DNA of 64,000 nt from Xanthobacteraceae bacterium (GTDB taxonomy: Bacteria > Pseudomonadota > Alphaproteobacteria > Rhizobiales > Xanthobacteraceae), in contig JAIESR010000013.1 in assembly GCA_019745775.1 (NCBI GenBank), forward strand, positions 112,233 to 176,232, given 5' to 3'. This document shows, piece after piece, positions 1 through 8,249 of the stretch. The notes below the pieces were generated by a model. That model ran no database searches. It was not told the origin of the DNA and saw nothing but the letters and a program-made list of their open reading frames with translations. How positions within the stretch are numbered: the first letter of the stretch is position 1; each line of letters begins with the position of its first letter. A program made the position numbers and the translations under genes.

Positions 1-736
1 CGACCACCTGTCGGATCACGGGGGTATCGAGATCGACCGGGGCCATCGTCTCCATGGCATCGGCGGTCCCGGCCGGCGACGTAATTGCTCGCGAGGACGT
101 CTTCGGCATCGTAAGACCCAGTGAGGCTACAATTGCCACGATGATGGGAGTCGTCCGATTTCCAGGCAGGCCGCCGACCCAATGCTTGTCGACGATGATC
201 CCGGCGGGCCATTGCAACCGCTCCCCGGTCTCCACCATCGCGTGGGTCAGCGCGAGTATTTCCTTATGGTCGAGCGGCTTGGCCGCGCAAGCCGTCAGAA
301 AGGACGACAGATCGATGTCGGAATATTTGCCATCGACGACATCGCGAATGATGGCGTTGAAAGAGGATTCGACGAGGTCGTGACCGTAGATGCGGCTGCG
401 GACATGACTGAGGGAATCGAGCGGTGCAGGATGAGCGATAGTGATGCTGCCGCCGTTGGTCAGGCCAAGCCGTCTCCATGCGGATTCGGACAGTGCCGCC
501 TCGTCATGCGCGACGAGATCGCCGGTGGCCTGGTATAGGGTGGCGATCACCCGCCGCTTGCCGTTGCAGAGCTGGACGCGCGCATGGGCGGAAAACCCCT
601 CGGATCGGCAGACCGCGCAATCCTTGTGCATGACCACGACGGCTTCGTACTGGGTGTCCAGGCCGAGGCGCCGCGCACGAACACTGTTCGAACCCATTCC
701 ACGCGGGGCAATCCCACTTTTGTCCGATTTGCTCAT
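1..736 (-). CDS. Thymidine phosphorylase family protein (C-terminal part missing, cut by window edge)
   Basis: About 245 N-terminal residues are visible; no stop occurs before base 1. The family cleaves pyrimidine nucleosides, or AMP in the archaeal-type branch, with phosphate in the cytoplasm. The phosphate/substrate motif reads KHWVGGLPGNRTT, followed by SSRAITSPAGTADAME; both are typical of the roughly 500-residue bacterial 'putative thymidine phosphorylase' group that resembles AMP phosphorylase. The N-terminal extension (about 90 residues) before the catalytic fold also fits that group. The ATG at 736 overlaps the stop of the upstream metallo-hydrolase gene (ATGA), so the two are translationally coupled and probably share the FNR/FixK-type promoter near 2.2 kb. 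The exact nucleoside substrate cannot be read from this fragment. Confidence 0.85.
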   Translation of the reverse strand, partial: MSKSDKSGIAPRGMGSNSVRARRLGLDTQYEAVVVMHKDCAVCRSEGFSAHARVQLCNGKRRVIATLYQATGDLVAHDEAALSESAWRRLGLTNGGSITIAHPAPLDSLSHVRSRIYGHDLVESSFNAIIRDVVDGKYSDIDLSSFLTACAAKPLDHKEILALTHAMVETGERLQWPAGIIVDKHWVGGLPGNRTTPIIVAIVASLGLTMPKTSSRAITSPAGTADAMETMAPVDLDTPVIRQVV

Positions 737-2097
737 GTCAGGTCGACCTTCTCCCCCAGAGCGGGGACACGGCATGGCCAGCCGAGTTCTTCCTCGATCC
801 GGCGGCGCAGAGCGTCCGACGCGGTCGGCTCACCGTGCACCAGAAACGTGATTTTTGGCGGAGCCTTGAAGCCGCGCAACCAGCGCAGGATTTCATCGGC
901 ATCGGCGTGTGCAGACAGCATGTCGAGATTCTTCACTTGCGCACGAACGGGCACATAATCGCCGTGAATCTTGATGCTTCCCGCTCCTGACACCATTGAA
1001 GCACCGCGGGTGCCCGCGGCCTGGAAGCCCGCAAACAGAATCGTACTCCTTGGGTCGGGCGCGTATCGCTTCAGATGGTGCAGCACGCGACCACCCGTTG
1101 CCATTCCACTTGCGGAGACAATGATCTTTGGCAGCGGATTGGCGGTTAGCGCCCTGGAGTCCTCAACGCTGCGCCTGTACTCCGCGACGGCACAGGAGCG
1201 TCTGCAGTCGAGTTTGGATAGCTTGTGATCGCCGACGCTTTTGCAGAAGATCTCGCTGGCATCCGCGGCCATCGGGCTATCAAGGAAAATCGGTACGTTC
1301 ACGAGCTGGCCCCTCGCTTTCAAGGTTTGGAGGTGAAACAGGATGCTCTGAACGCGTCCGACCGCAAAGGCCGGAATGACGATCGTCCCGCCGCGACCGA
1401 TGGTCTCGGCGATGACTGCGGCAAGGGCGTCGGCGGGGGCTTTCCGGTCGTGCTTGCGGTCGCCGTAGGTGGACTCCACCAGGAGGTAGTCGGCCCGATC
1501 GACCGGCACGGGATCGACCATGGTCGCATCGTCGTAGCGGCCGATGTCGCCGGAGAAAACAACAGTGGTGCCACCCCAATCGATTTGAACAGACGCAGCG
1601 CCCAAGATGTGGCCCATCCGGCGCAACCGCAGCTTGGCCGCTCCGGGCAGTGCCACCTCATCGTCGAAGGGCACTGGCATCAGTTGCTCAAGCGCCGCCC
1701 AAGCGTCCTCTTCGGTATAGAGCGGCAGCGCGGGCTTATGTTTCGAAAACTTGTGGCGGTTGGCAAATTCCGCGTCCCGCTCCTGCAGGTGCCCGGCATC
1801 CGGCAGCAAGACCGCGCATAGGTCACCCGTTGAGCGGGCACAATAAACGGGCCCTTTGAAGCCGTGCTTGACGAGAAGGGGCAGGTAGCCGCTGTGATCA
1901 AGGTGGGCATGCGTCAGAACGGCCGAATCGATGGTGCGGGGCTCGATCGGAAATGGTGCCCAGTTCTTGAGACGCAACGCCTTGAAACCCTGAAACAAGC
2001 CGCAGTCGACCAACACATTATGCGCATCGCGCTGAAGAAGAAATTTCGAGCCGGTAACAGTACCGGCCCCACCCAGGAAAGAGAGCGTCAGGTTCAT
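733..2097 (-). CDS. MBL-fold metallo-hydrolase, beta-CASP RNase family
   Basis: This 454-residue protein is a predicted zinc-dependent RNA endo/exonuclease of the CPSF73-like bacterial branch. Metal motif HAHLDH lies at residues 63-68, SGDIGR follows near 180, the beta-CASP signature ESTYGDR near 210, and the C-terminal RMMBL motif VHGEPTASDALRRRI closes the protein. The order and length match full-length family members. It is the first gene of a two-gene unit, overlapping the thymidine phosphorylase start by four bases. In bacteria this pair often accompanies nucleotide salvage or universal stress genes expressed under low oxygen (general knowledge). A perfect FNR/FixK palindrome about 96 bp upstream supports oxygen-dependent control here. 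The RNA target is unknown. Confidence 0.88.
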   Translation of the reverse strand: MNLTLSFLGGAGTVTGSKFLLQRDAHNVLVDCGLFQGFKALRLKNWAPFPIEPRTIDSAVLTHAHLDHSGYLPLLVKHGFKGPVYCARSTGDLCAVLLPDAGHLQERDAEFANRHKFSKHKPALPLYTEEDAWAALEQLMPVPFDDEVALPGAAKLRLRRMGHILGAASVQIDWGGTTVVFSGDIGRYDDATMVDPVPVDRADYLLVESTYGDRKHDRKAPADALAAVIAETIGRGGTIVIPAFAVGRVQSILFHLQTLKARGQLVNVPIFLDSPMAADASEIFCKSVGDHKLSKLDCRRSCAVAEYRRSVEDSRALTANPLPKIIVSASGMATGGRVLHHLKRYAPDPRSTILFAGFQAAGTRGASMVSGAGSIKIHGDYVPVRAQVKNLDMLSAHADADEILRWLRGFKAPPKITFLVHGEPTASDALRRRIEEELGWPCRVPALGEKVDLT

Positions 2098-2192
2098 GAA
2101 GGATGGTCCTCAACGAGCGATCGGACGACGGAAGTCTTTGCACCAATGACCAGCATCGTCCTGACTTTGTGCGCTCTGGCGTCGAAATGGAT

Positions 2193-2206
2193 TTGATCAG
2201 CATCAA
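2193..2206. promoter_or_regulatory. FNR/FixK-type box
   Basis: TTGATCAGCATCAA matches the FNR/FixK/FnrL consensus TTGAT-N4-ATCAA at all ten defined positions. It is centred about 102 bp upstream of the beta-CASP hydrolase start codon (2097, minus strand). That distance suits an activator site if the mRNA has a 5' leader of about 60 bases. The same gap could also serve the plus-strand gene at 2454, but that start lies about 250 bp away. The rest of the 2098-2453 gap holds only the short tandem repeat listed next. Confidence 0.65.
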
Positions 2207-2228
2207 TTTCCATGAGCCGATACGATAT

Positions 2229-2258
2229 GGATGCTTTGTTGATGGATGCTTTGTTGAA
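2229..2258. repeat. Tandem 15-bp duplication
   Basis: Two head-to-tail copies of GGATGCTTTGTTGAT, differing only at the last base, lie between the FNR-like box and the plus-strand carboxymuconolactone decarboxylase-like gene. No coding function is apparent. This looks like a simple slippage duplication. Confidence 0.7.
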
Positions 2259-2453
2259 GGCCGGATGATGATCAGGACGTCCCGTTGCCAGATAGCGGCG
2301 TGCGCCGCCTGAAGCCGGGAGCTTGTGTCGCCTATGATATGGACAATGAAGCGAATCTTCTGAAGATTAACGCGTGTACCACTTCCCCTGCGGGGGGCAC
2401 ATCCACGACCGCCGTCGCTCGTGATCATGCGTCGGGAGGGAGGGACAAGACGC

Positions 2454-2990
2454 ATGGCCCGTGTGAAACTGCTCCAGCCGGAGGACTGTCCGGATCAGAC
2501 CGCCCTGCTCGATCGCATCCGCAAGGGCCGGCGCGGCAACGTCATCAACGTCTACAAAACGCTGCTGCACAGCCCGGATATCGCCAGCGTCTGGCTCGAC
2601 CTCGTCAATGTGGTGCGCTGGAAGGTCGATCTCGAAGGACGGCTGCGCGAGGTGGTGATCGTGCGCATCGGCTATCTCAACCGCTGCCCCTACGTCGTGA
2701 ACCAGCACGTGCCCGAGCTCACCGCGCCGGAGGGACTCTCGAACGAGGAATGCGCGGCGCTCGCCGACTGGCGCCCCTCGCCGTTCTTCAGTGCCCGCGA
2801 GCGTGCGGCCCTCGCCTATGCCGATGCCGTCACACGCGAAATCGACGTGCCCGAGGCGGTGTTCGCCGAGCTGCGCAAGCATTTCAACGAGCGCCAGATC
2901 GTCGAGCTGACGGTGCTGATCGGCACCTACAATATGCATACGCGGGTCGGCCAGGCGCTGCAGATCGACCCCGAGCCGCATCATCCCTGA
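2454..2990 (+). CDS. Carboxymuconolactone decarboxylase (AhpD-like) family protein
   Basis: This 178-residue protein has the all-helical CMD/AhpD fold. The family includes lactone decarboxylases of the protocatechuate branch and thiol peroxidase partners. The core segment reads RIGYLNRCPYVVNQHV, where AhpD would have CxxC-x3-H. Only the first cysteine is present, so a disulfide peroxidase role is unlikely and a lactonase/decarboxylase-type role is more plausible. The start at 2454 is chosen because a GGGAGGGA ribosome-binding site lies about 10 bases upstream; in-frame starts at 2421 and 2427 lack one. It is followed after 8 bases by the 2-hydroxyacid dehydrogenase gene, so the two are probably co-transcribed. 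The substrate is unknown. Confidence 0.85.
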   Translation: MARVKLLQPEDCPDQTALLDRIRKGRRGNVINVYKTLLHSPDIASVWLDLVNVVRWKVDLEGRLREVVIVRIGYLNRCPYVVNQHVPELTAPEGLSNEECAALADWRPSPFFSARERAALAYADAVTREIDVPEAVFAELRKHFNERQIVELTVLIGTYNMHTRVGQALQIDPEPHHP

Positions 2991-2998
2991 GGAGCGCC

Positions 2999-4081
2999 AT
3001 GCCGGAAACGCCGCTCCTTGTCGTCGAAGAAGATCGATTCCTGCGCATGCTGCAGGTCGTGCTCGATCCGGACATACCGGCCGAGCGCTACGCGGCGTTC
3101 AAGGACTTCTTCGCGCATGAAGCCGATCTCGACGACTACTGCGCGCGCGTGCGCGCGACCGTTCCCGGGCTATTTCCGGCGCGCGTGCAAATGGTCGAGA
3201 CGCAGGAAGAATTGCGCGCGGCGCTTCCCGAGGCGCACGGCGTGGCGGTCGAGGCGCTCACCGTCGGCCGCGAGGAGCTCGCGGCAGCCCCTAAGCTGAA
3301 GTTCGCGCAAAAATACGGTCTCGCACCCGCACCGATCGATACCGCCGCCTGCGCCGAACGCGGCGTCGCCGTGCTCACCATCCGCCGCCGCGCCAACATC
3401 GCCTGCGCCGAGCACGCACTGGCACTGATGCTGACGCAGGCGCGCAAATTCGACCGCTTCATCGGCCGCGTCACCGTCAACCGGCTCGCGGAGATCGGCC
3501 ATCACTACAAGCCGTTCGACCGGCGGCACACGCCGTATTCGAACTGGGGCCGCGTCGGCGGCATCCGCATGCTCCACGGCGCGACGCTCGGCCTGATCGG
3601 CCTTGGCGAGATCGGCCGTGAGATCGCATCCCGCGCCGTCGCTTTCGGGATGCGCGTTCTCTATTTCCAGCGGCGGCGCCTGCCCGAGGACGAGGAGAAG
3701 GCGCGCGACGTCACCTATGCGCCACTCGATACGCTCCTCGCCGAAGCCGATTGGATGGTCCCGCAGCTGCCGGAAGGGCCTGCGACCCGACACCTGATCG
3801 GCGCGCCGCAGCTCGCACGCCTGAAGCCCGGCGCCTTCATCGTCAACGTGTCGCGGCCGGACGTGATCGAGCGCGCGGCACTGATCGACGCGCTGAGATC
3901 CGGCCGGCTCGGTGGCTTTGCGCTCGATCCGCTCTATCAGGCACCGACGCCCGATGACGACGAGCTGCTGCAACTCAAGAATGTCATCATGGTGCCGCAC
4001 CTCGCCGGCGCGCCGCGGCTCAACGCGCTCGCCGATTTCGAGGAGATCGTCACCGGGATGGCGCGGGCGCTGGCGCGCTGA
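2999..4081 (+). CDS. D-2-hydroxyacid dehydrogenase, NAD(P)-binding
   Basis: This 360-residue cytoplasmic oxidoreductase probably interconverts a 2-oxoacid and a D-2-hydroxyacid. The Rossmann motif GLGEIG is at residues 201-206, the substrate arginine at 286 (NVSRPDV), and the catalytic histidine at 334 in PHLAGAP; the usual acidic partner region reads ALDPLYQAP instead of the common DVFxxEP. The N-terminal substrate domain is long compared with GyaR-type enzymes. The start at 2999 follows GGAG at 2991-2994; an open frame extends far upstream, but it runs antiparallel to and out of frame with the preceding gene and is not coding. It forms a pair with the CMD-like gene, suggesting catabolism of a hydroxylated or lactone acid. 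Confidence 0.88.
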   Translation: MPETPLLVVEEDRFLRMLQVVLDPDIPAERYAAFKDFFAHEADLDDYCARVRATVPGLFPARVQMVETQEELRAALPEAHGVAVEALTVGREELAAAPKLKFAQKYGLAPAPIDTAACAERGVAVLTIRRRANIACAEHALALMLTQARKFDRFIGRVTVNRLAEIGHHYKPFDRRHTPYSNWGRVGGIRMLHGATLGLIGLGEIGREIASRAVAFGMRVLYFQRRRLPEDEEKARDVTYAPLDTLLAEADWMVPQLPEGPATRHLIGAPQLARLKPGAFIVNVSRPDVIERAALIDALRSGRLGGFALDPLYQAPTPDDDELLQLKNVIMVPHLAGAPRLNALADFEEIVTGMARALAR

Positions 4082-4249
4082 CGCTACTGCTCGCGCGCCG
4101 TTCAGCGGCGCCAGCCGCATGTGTCGTAAGCGGCTCAGCGCGGATAGCGCTCACAACCACGCGAAATGCTATTCAGACAACCATATCGCGCGTAACCGCG
4201 GTCGAATGCTATGCTTGATCGCGTGGTTGCAAAAACACGGGAGGAAACA

Positions 4250-5077
4250 ATGAAGAAGCGATCCCTGCTGCCTGTCCTGGCGTTTCTCGCCGCGCTCTCG
4301 GCACTGGCGACCCTGGCGCAATCGGCTCTTGCCCAGAGCAAGCCCGGCATCGAACGGATGTACGTGCTTTACTGTGGCGACATCCATCTCAAAGACGCGT
4401 CGAGCTTCACGCCGGGCGCGAGCGGCCCCGGCCATCTCAGCGTCACCTGCTATCTGATCAAGCACGCGCGCGGCTGGGTCCTGTTCGACACCGGCGTCGG
4501 CGACCATATCGTCAACATGCCGGACGGTCAGAAGAGCCAGGCGGGCTTCTGGACCGTCAAGAAGACGCTCGAAAGCCAACTCGGCGAAATCGGTCTCAAG
4601 CCCGCCGACATCAATTACGTCGCGCTTTCGCATTCGCACGGCGATCACGTCGGCAACCTCAAGCTGTTTCCACAATCCACACTGGTCGTGCAGAAGGCCG
4701 AGTGGGACTGGAAGCCGCCGGTCGGCACGCCGATCTCGCAGTCCGGCATGAAGGCGATCACGCCCGACGGCGACCATGATCTGTTCGGTGACGGCAGCGT
4801 GATGCTTATTGCCACCCATGGGCACTCACCCGGGCATCAGAACATGCTGATCAAGCTGCCGAAGACCGGCGCCATCATGTTCACGGGCGATTCCGTCCAC
4901 ACCAAAGCCAATTGGGACGGCGGCCGCGTGCCACAGCGCAACTTCAACGTACCGCAGTCGCTCGAAGCGCTCGAGCGCATGCGCACGGTGCTCAAGCAGG
5001 CGAATGCCGTGCTCTGGATCGGTCACGAGCCGAGCGAGGTGCCGAACCGCAAATACGCCCCAGCCTATTACGAGTGA
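4250..5077 (+). CDS. Secreted MBL-fold hydrolase, N-acyl homoserine lactonase (AttM/AiiA-like) family
   Basis: The 275-residue precursor has an N-terminal signal peptide (MKKR, hydrophobic stretch, cleavage near ALAQS at about 29). The metal motif HSHGDH is at residues 128-133, followed by a histidine in ATHGHSPGHQ, aspartate in FTGDSVH and a C-terminal histidine in IGHEPSEV, completing a dinuclear zinc site. This arrangement is that of lactonases acting on acyl-homoserine lactones or other lactones. Most quorum-quenching AiiA enzymes are cytoplasmic, so export suggests hydrolysis of environmental lactones. The start follows GGAGG about 6 bases upstream; a start at 4211 would bury the signal peptide. 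No acyl-homoserine lactone synthase is nearby, so the natural substrate is uncertain. Confidence 0.85.
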   Translation: MKKRSLLPVLAFLAALSALATLAQSALAQSKPGIERMYVLYCGDIHLKDASSFTPGASGPGHLSVTCYLIKHARGWVLFDTGVGDHIVNMPDGQKSQAGFWTVKKTLESQLGEIGLKPADINYVALSHSHGDHVGNLKLFPQSTLVVQKAEWDWKPPVGTPISQSGMKAITPDGDHDLFGDGSVMLIATHGHSPGHQNMLIKLPKTGAIMFTGDSVHTKANWDGGRVPQRNFNVPQSLEALERMRTVLKQANAVLWIGHEPSEVPNRKYAPAYYE

Positions 5078-5123
5078 CGGAGGAATTCCTGGGCCTCGCC
5101 GCCGATCAGCAGTAGCGCCTGGG

Positions 5124-5148
5124 CTACGCGTGCGCCAGCGACGCGTAG
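5124..5148. terminator. Hairpin between convergent genes (possible terminator)
   Basis: CTACGCGT and ACGCGTAG form a perfect 8-bp stem around a 9-base loop, midway between the convergent lactonase and FAH genes. There is no T-tract on either side, so this is only a candidate transcription stop. Confidence 0.35.
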
Positions 5149-5288
5149 AGGATGATCGAGCCGGCGACCAGGCGTCGGTCACCGCGCAGCCAATATAAGT
5201 CATCGGCCGCACTCACCTGTGGCGAGCGCGGCCGCGACGTAGCAAGTGCGTTTGGTCTCCGGGAATAGCGAGACCGGCAGCACAGGGC

Positions 5289-6002
5289 TCAGCCGACCGG
5301 GACCTTGATGTCGCCGACGCCGTCGACGTGGCCGTGCATGACTTCGCCCTTCTTCACGGCGCCTACGCCGGCCGGCGTGCCGCTCATGATGATGTCGCCG
5401 GGGGCGAGCTCGAACAGCGCCGAGAGATGCTGGATCACCTCCGGCACCTTCCAGATCAGCTGGTTCAGATCGCCGGTCTGCCGGCGCTTGCCGTCGACAT
5501 CGAGCCAGATCGCGCCCTGATCGGGATGACCGATCTCCGACGCACGGACGATCTCGCCGATCGGCGCCGACTTTTCGAATGCCTTGCCGACCTCCCATGG
5601 GCGCTGCAGGTCCTTGGCCTGGGTCTGCAGGTCGCGCCGCGTCATGTCGAGGCCGACGGCGTAGCCGTACACATGTTCCAGCGCCTTCGCGGTCGTGATG
5701 TTCGAGCCGCCCTTCCCGATCGCAACGATGAGCTCGATCTCGAAGTGCAGGTCGTTGGTCAGCGGCGGATACGGGAACGTCTCGCCACCTGCCAGGATCA
5801 CGTTATCGGGGTTCTTCTGGAAGAAGAACGGCGGCTCCTTGTTGGGGTCGCGGCCCATTTCGATGGCATGGGCGGCATAGTTGCGCCCCACGCAGTAGAC
5901 GCGCCGGATCGGAAACCGCGCCTTGGTCCCGCGCACCGGGAGCGACGTGACCGCAGGGGGGGTCACGACATACGACGGCAGCGCGTCATTCATGGAGTTC
6001 AT
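5289..6002 (-). CDS. Fumarylacetoacetate hydrolase-fold protein (acylpyruvase/FAHD1-like)
   Basis: This 237-residue cytoplasmic enzyme is of the FAH superfamily, which hydrolyses or decarboxylates 2,4-dioxo acids at the ends of aromatic pathways. Its short form with GRNYAAHAIEMG, the metal-binding FEIEL, the conserved aspartate in VGLDMTRRDLQ, and the C-terminal SGTPAGVGAV place it with acylpyruvase/oxaloacetate decarboxylase (FAHD1, YcgM) members rather than full-length FAH. The ATG at 6002 is preceded by AAGG; in-frame alternatives are 5993 and 6032. The downstream gap to the next minus-strand gene is not a tight operon spacing, and the gene probably has its own promoter in the 278-base gap 6003-6280. 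Confidence 0.85.
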   Translation of the reverse strand: MNSMNDALPSYVVTPPAVTSLPVRGTKARFPIRRVYCVGRNYAAHAIEMGRDPNKEPPFFFQKNPDNVILAGGETFPYPPLTNDLHFEIELIVAIGKGGSNITTAKALEHVYGYAVGLDMTRRDLQTQAKDLQRPWEVGKAFEKSAPIGEIVRASEIGHPDQGAIWLDVDGKRRQTGDLNQLIWKVPEVIQHLSALFELAPGDIIMSGTPAGVGAVKKGEVMHGHVDGVGDIKVPVG

Positions 6003-6280
6003 TGGTCTAACCTTGCTTGATCTTGAGGTCACAATGCCCAGAAGCGGAATCGCCCTGAGCGGCTAACGTATTGGAACGATTTAGCTTCTCTTCGAGAAAG
6101 CGATTGCCGCCGACAGCCGCCCACGAGACTCCTTAAAGAAGCCGCCGGACGCCGCCATGCGGATCGGCGCCTAAATACGCGCAAAGCGCGCGAGGGTACA
6201 GCCGCTATCGGGTCAAAAACGGGGAACCGAAGATCGACCGAGCGCCACGAGCCATTCACGGCACCTTGCGGCCGCGCGGC

Positions 6281-7252
6281 CTACATCGCGATGCCGGCCG
6301 ACTTGATGATCGGCCCCCATTTCGCGACTTCGCCGGCAATGAATTTCTGCAAATCCTCCGGTGTCCCGCCGGCGGCTTGCATGTCCCCGGAATCGAGCTG
6401 CTGCTTGCCGATCTCGCTGTCGATGTAGTCGTTGATCAGCCTGTTGAGTTTCAGGACGATCTCCTGCGGCGTGCCGGCCGGCGCCACGACGCTGTAGTAG
6501 GCGACCGCCTCGAAACCGGGAAAACCGGATTCGTTCACCGTCGGGACATCCGGCAACTGCTTCGAGCGCGGCAATGTCGTCACCGCAAGCCCGCGCAACG
6601 ATCCATCCCGGATCGGACCGACCAATGCCGGCGTGAAATTGATGCTGAGATCGATCTGGCCGGCGATGACGTCGGTGCTCGATCCCGCGGCACCACGATA
6701 GGGAACGTAGTTCATCTTCGTGCCGCTGCTCTTCTGCAGCAGTTCCATCGTCAGATGCCCCTGTGAGCCGATGCCGGGCGTCGCCATGGAGATCTTGCCG
6801 GGATTGACTTTCGCATGCGTGATCAGTTCTTGAAGATTGCGGACCGGCACCTTCGGATGCATCACCAGTACCAGCGGTGATTTCGCCAGCAGGATGATGG
6901 GCGCGAATGCCCGATCGGCATCGAACGGCATGTTCTTGTACATGAAACGATTGGTCACCAGCGGGCCGGGCGGCGACAGCATCAGCGTATAGCCATCCGG
7001 ACTGGCCTTGGCGACGTAGCCGGCGCCGATATTGCCGTTCGCGCCCGCGCGGTTCTCGACAACGACCTGCTGCCCAAGCTTGGTAGTCAGGTCCGCCGCC
7101 AGCCGCCGAGCCGGGAGATCGACCGAGCCGCCGGCGCCGAACGGAACCACGATCGTGACGGGACGCGACGGCCAGGCCTGCGCGGCGGCGAGGGACGACG
7201 TCAGCGCGACAAAGGCCACGGCCAGCGCACAAGAACCGATCCTGCCCTGCAT
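6281..7252 (-). CDS. TTT-family periplasmic substrate-binding protein (Bug), TctC-type
   Basis: The roughly 323-residue protein is an extracytoplasmic receptor of the tripartite tricarboxylate transporter family. A signal peptide ends near SLAAAQAWPS and is followed by the family's first motif, RPVTIVVPFGAGGSVD, then VVENRAGANGNIG and GYTLML. It belongs to the classical 'WPSRPV' subfamily. The start at 7252 has GGGGAC 6-7 bases upstream; 7279 is an alternative. It lies 51 bases downstream of the amidohydrolase gene on the same strand, implying the two are co-expressed and that the receptor captures the hydrolase's substrate or its precursor. No TctA/TctB permease genes are nearby. Confidence 0.9.
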   Translation of the reverse strand: MQGRIGSCALAVAFVALTSSLAAAQAWPSRPVTIVVPFGAGGSVDLPARRLAADLTTKLGQQVVVENRAGANGNIGAGYVAKASPDGYTLMLSPPGPLVTNRFMYKNMPFDADRAFAPIILLAKSPLVLVMHPKVPVRNLQELITHAKVNPGKISMATPGIGSQGHLTMELLQKSSGTKMNYVPYRGAAGSSTDVIAGQIDLSINFTPALVGPIRDGSLRGLAVTTLPRSKQLPDVPTVNESGFPGFEAVAYYSVVAPAGTPQEIVLKLNRLINDYIDSEIGKQQLDSGDMQAAGGTPEDLQKFIAGEVAKWGPIIKSAGIAM

Positions 7253-7303
7253 TGTACGTCCCCGCTTTTCTTTGTTCATTCCCATCTTTCTGTCGAACCA
7301 ACT

Positions 7304-8146
7304 CTAGACCGGCCAGCCGAGACATTCCGCCAGGCCTCGCCCCCTAATCCACTCCTTGTCCTGAGAACTCAGGAACGCCAGCGCTTCGGTGAAATGCGTG
7401 ACGCATTGCCGATAGGTCGCGTGGTGGATCGCATGGGACAGATCGGTGCCCCAGAAGCAGCGCGTCGGCCCATAGCAGTCGATCAACCGCTTGATGTGCG
7501 CATCGAGATCGCGGAACGGATAACCCTCCTGCGAATAGACCGGCGCCGCCGACACCTTCAGACAGACATTGGCGTGCTTCGCCAGCGCGGCCGATTCCTC
7601 GATCGCTTCCTTGGTGCGGCCTTCCTTCACGAGGCCCGAGGACAGTCCGAAGTGGTCGATGACGAGCGTCAGGCCCGGATGCTTTTCGGCGATGGCGCTG
7701 ACCTGCTCCATCAAGCCGGCGGCATGCAACATCACTGGAACGCCGGCGTCCTCCGCCGTGCGCCAGAACCAGTCGGCGGTGCCGTCACTCAGCCAGGCGC
7801 GCTCGCGCTTGCCCATGAAGACATGGCGGATGCCGAGCATGCCCGGATAGGTTTTCCAATGGCGCAGCCGCTCGGCGTTGGCCGGATTGTCCAAAGCGAG
7901 CCGGCCCATGACCGCGAAGCGGTTGGGATAGCGCGCCGCCGCTTCGAGCGCATGGTCGTTGCGGAACCCCTCCCACGACGGCGGCACCAGGATCGCGCGA
8001 TCGACGCCGGCTTCATCCATGAACGTGAGGAGCTTGCTGTAGTCGAGGGCGTACGGCAGCTGTACGCGGTCGGCGCCGCCGGGCGGCCACAGCCGCTCCG
8101 GCGTCTCCGGCAGCCAGACGTGGACCTGGGCGTCGATAATGGTCAC
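7304..8146 (-). CDS. Amidohydrolase family protein (2-pyrone-4,6-dicarboxylate lactonase-like TIM barrel)
   Basis: This 280-residue metal-dependent hydrolase/decarboxylase of the amidohydrolase_2 group begins IIDAQVHVW, carrying the usual first metal-binding strand but with QVH in place of the common HxH. LVIDHFG and FWGTDLSH mark later metal and catalytic strands. Family members open lactone rings or decarboxylate aromatic acids. The start is GTG at 8146 and no strong ribosome-binding site is visible. It stands between the DUF6282 gene (gap of about 100 bases) and the Bug receptor (51 bases) on one strand, so the three probably form one transcription unit for import and breakdown of a small acid. 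Confidence 0.82.
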   Translation of the reverse strand: MTIIDAQVHVWLPETPERLWPPGGADRVQLPYALDYSKLLTFMDEAGVDRAILVPPSWEGFRNDHALEAAARYPNRFAVMGRLALDNPANAERLRHWKTYPGMLGIRHVFMGKRERAWLSDGTADWFWRTAEDAGVPVMLHAAGLMEQVSAIAEKHPGLTLVIDHFGLSSGLVKEGRTKEAIEESAALAKHANVCLKVSAAPVYSQEGYPFRDLDAHIKRLIDCYGPTRCFWGTDLSHAIHHATYRQCVTHFTEALAFLSSQDKEWIRGRGLAECLGWPV

Positions 8147-8249
8147 CTATCAGAACCCGAGGACACATTTGCATGCCGACAATGGCATTCGCTGCCGGCA
8201 CGACCTCCGGCCACGATTGCCTTACGTGTGCGCGGCGCAAACAACGCCG

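Noticed and set aside
2285..2998. N-terminal extension of the 2-hydroxyacid dehydrogenase frame
   Set aside because: It lies over the CMD-like gene in another frame. The start at 2999 has a ribosome-binding site and gives the normal protein.
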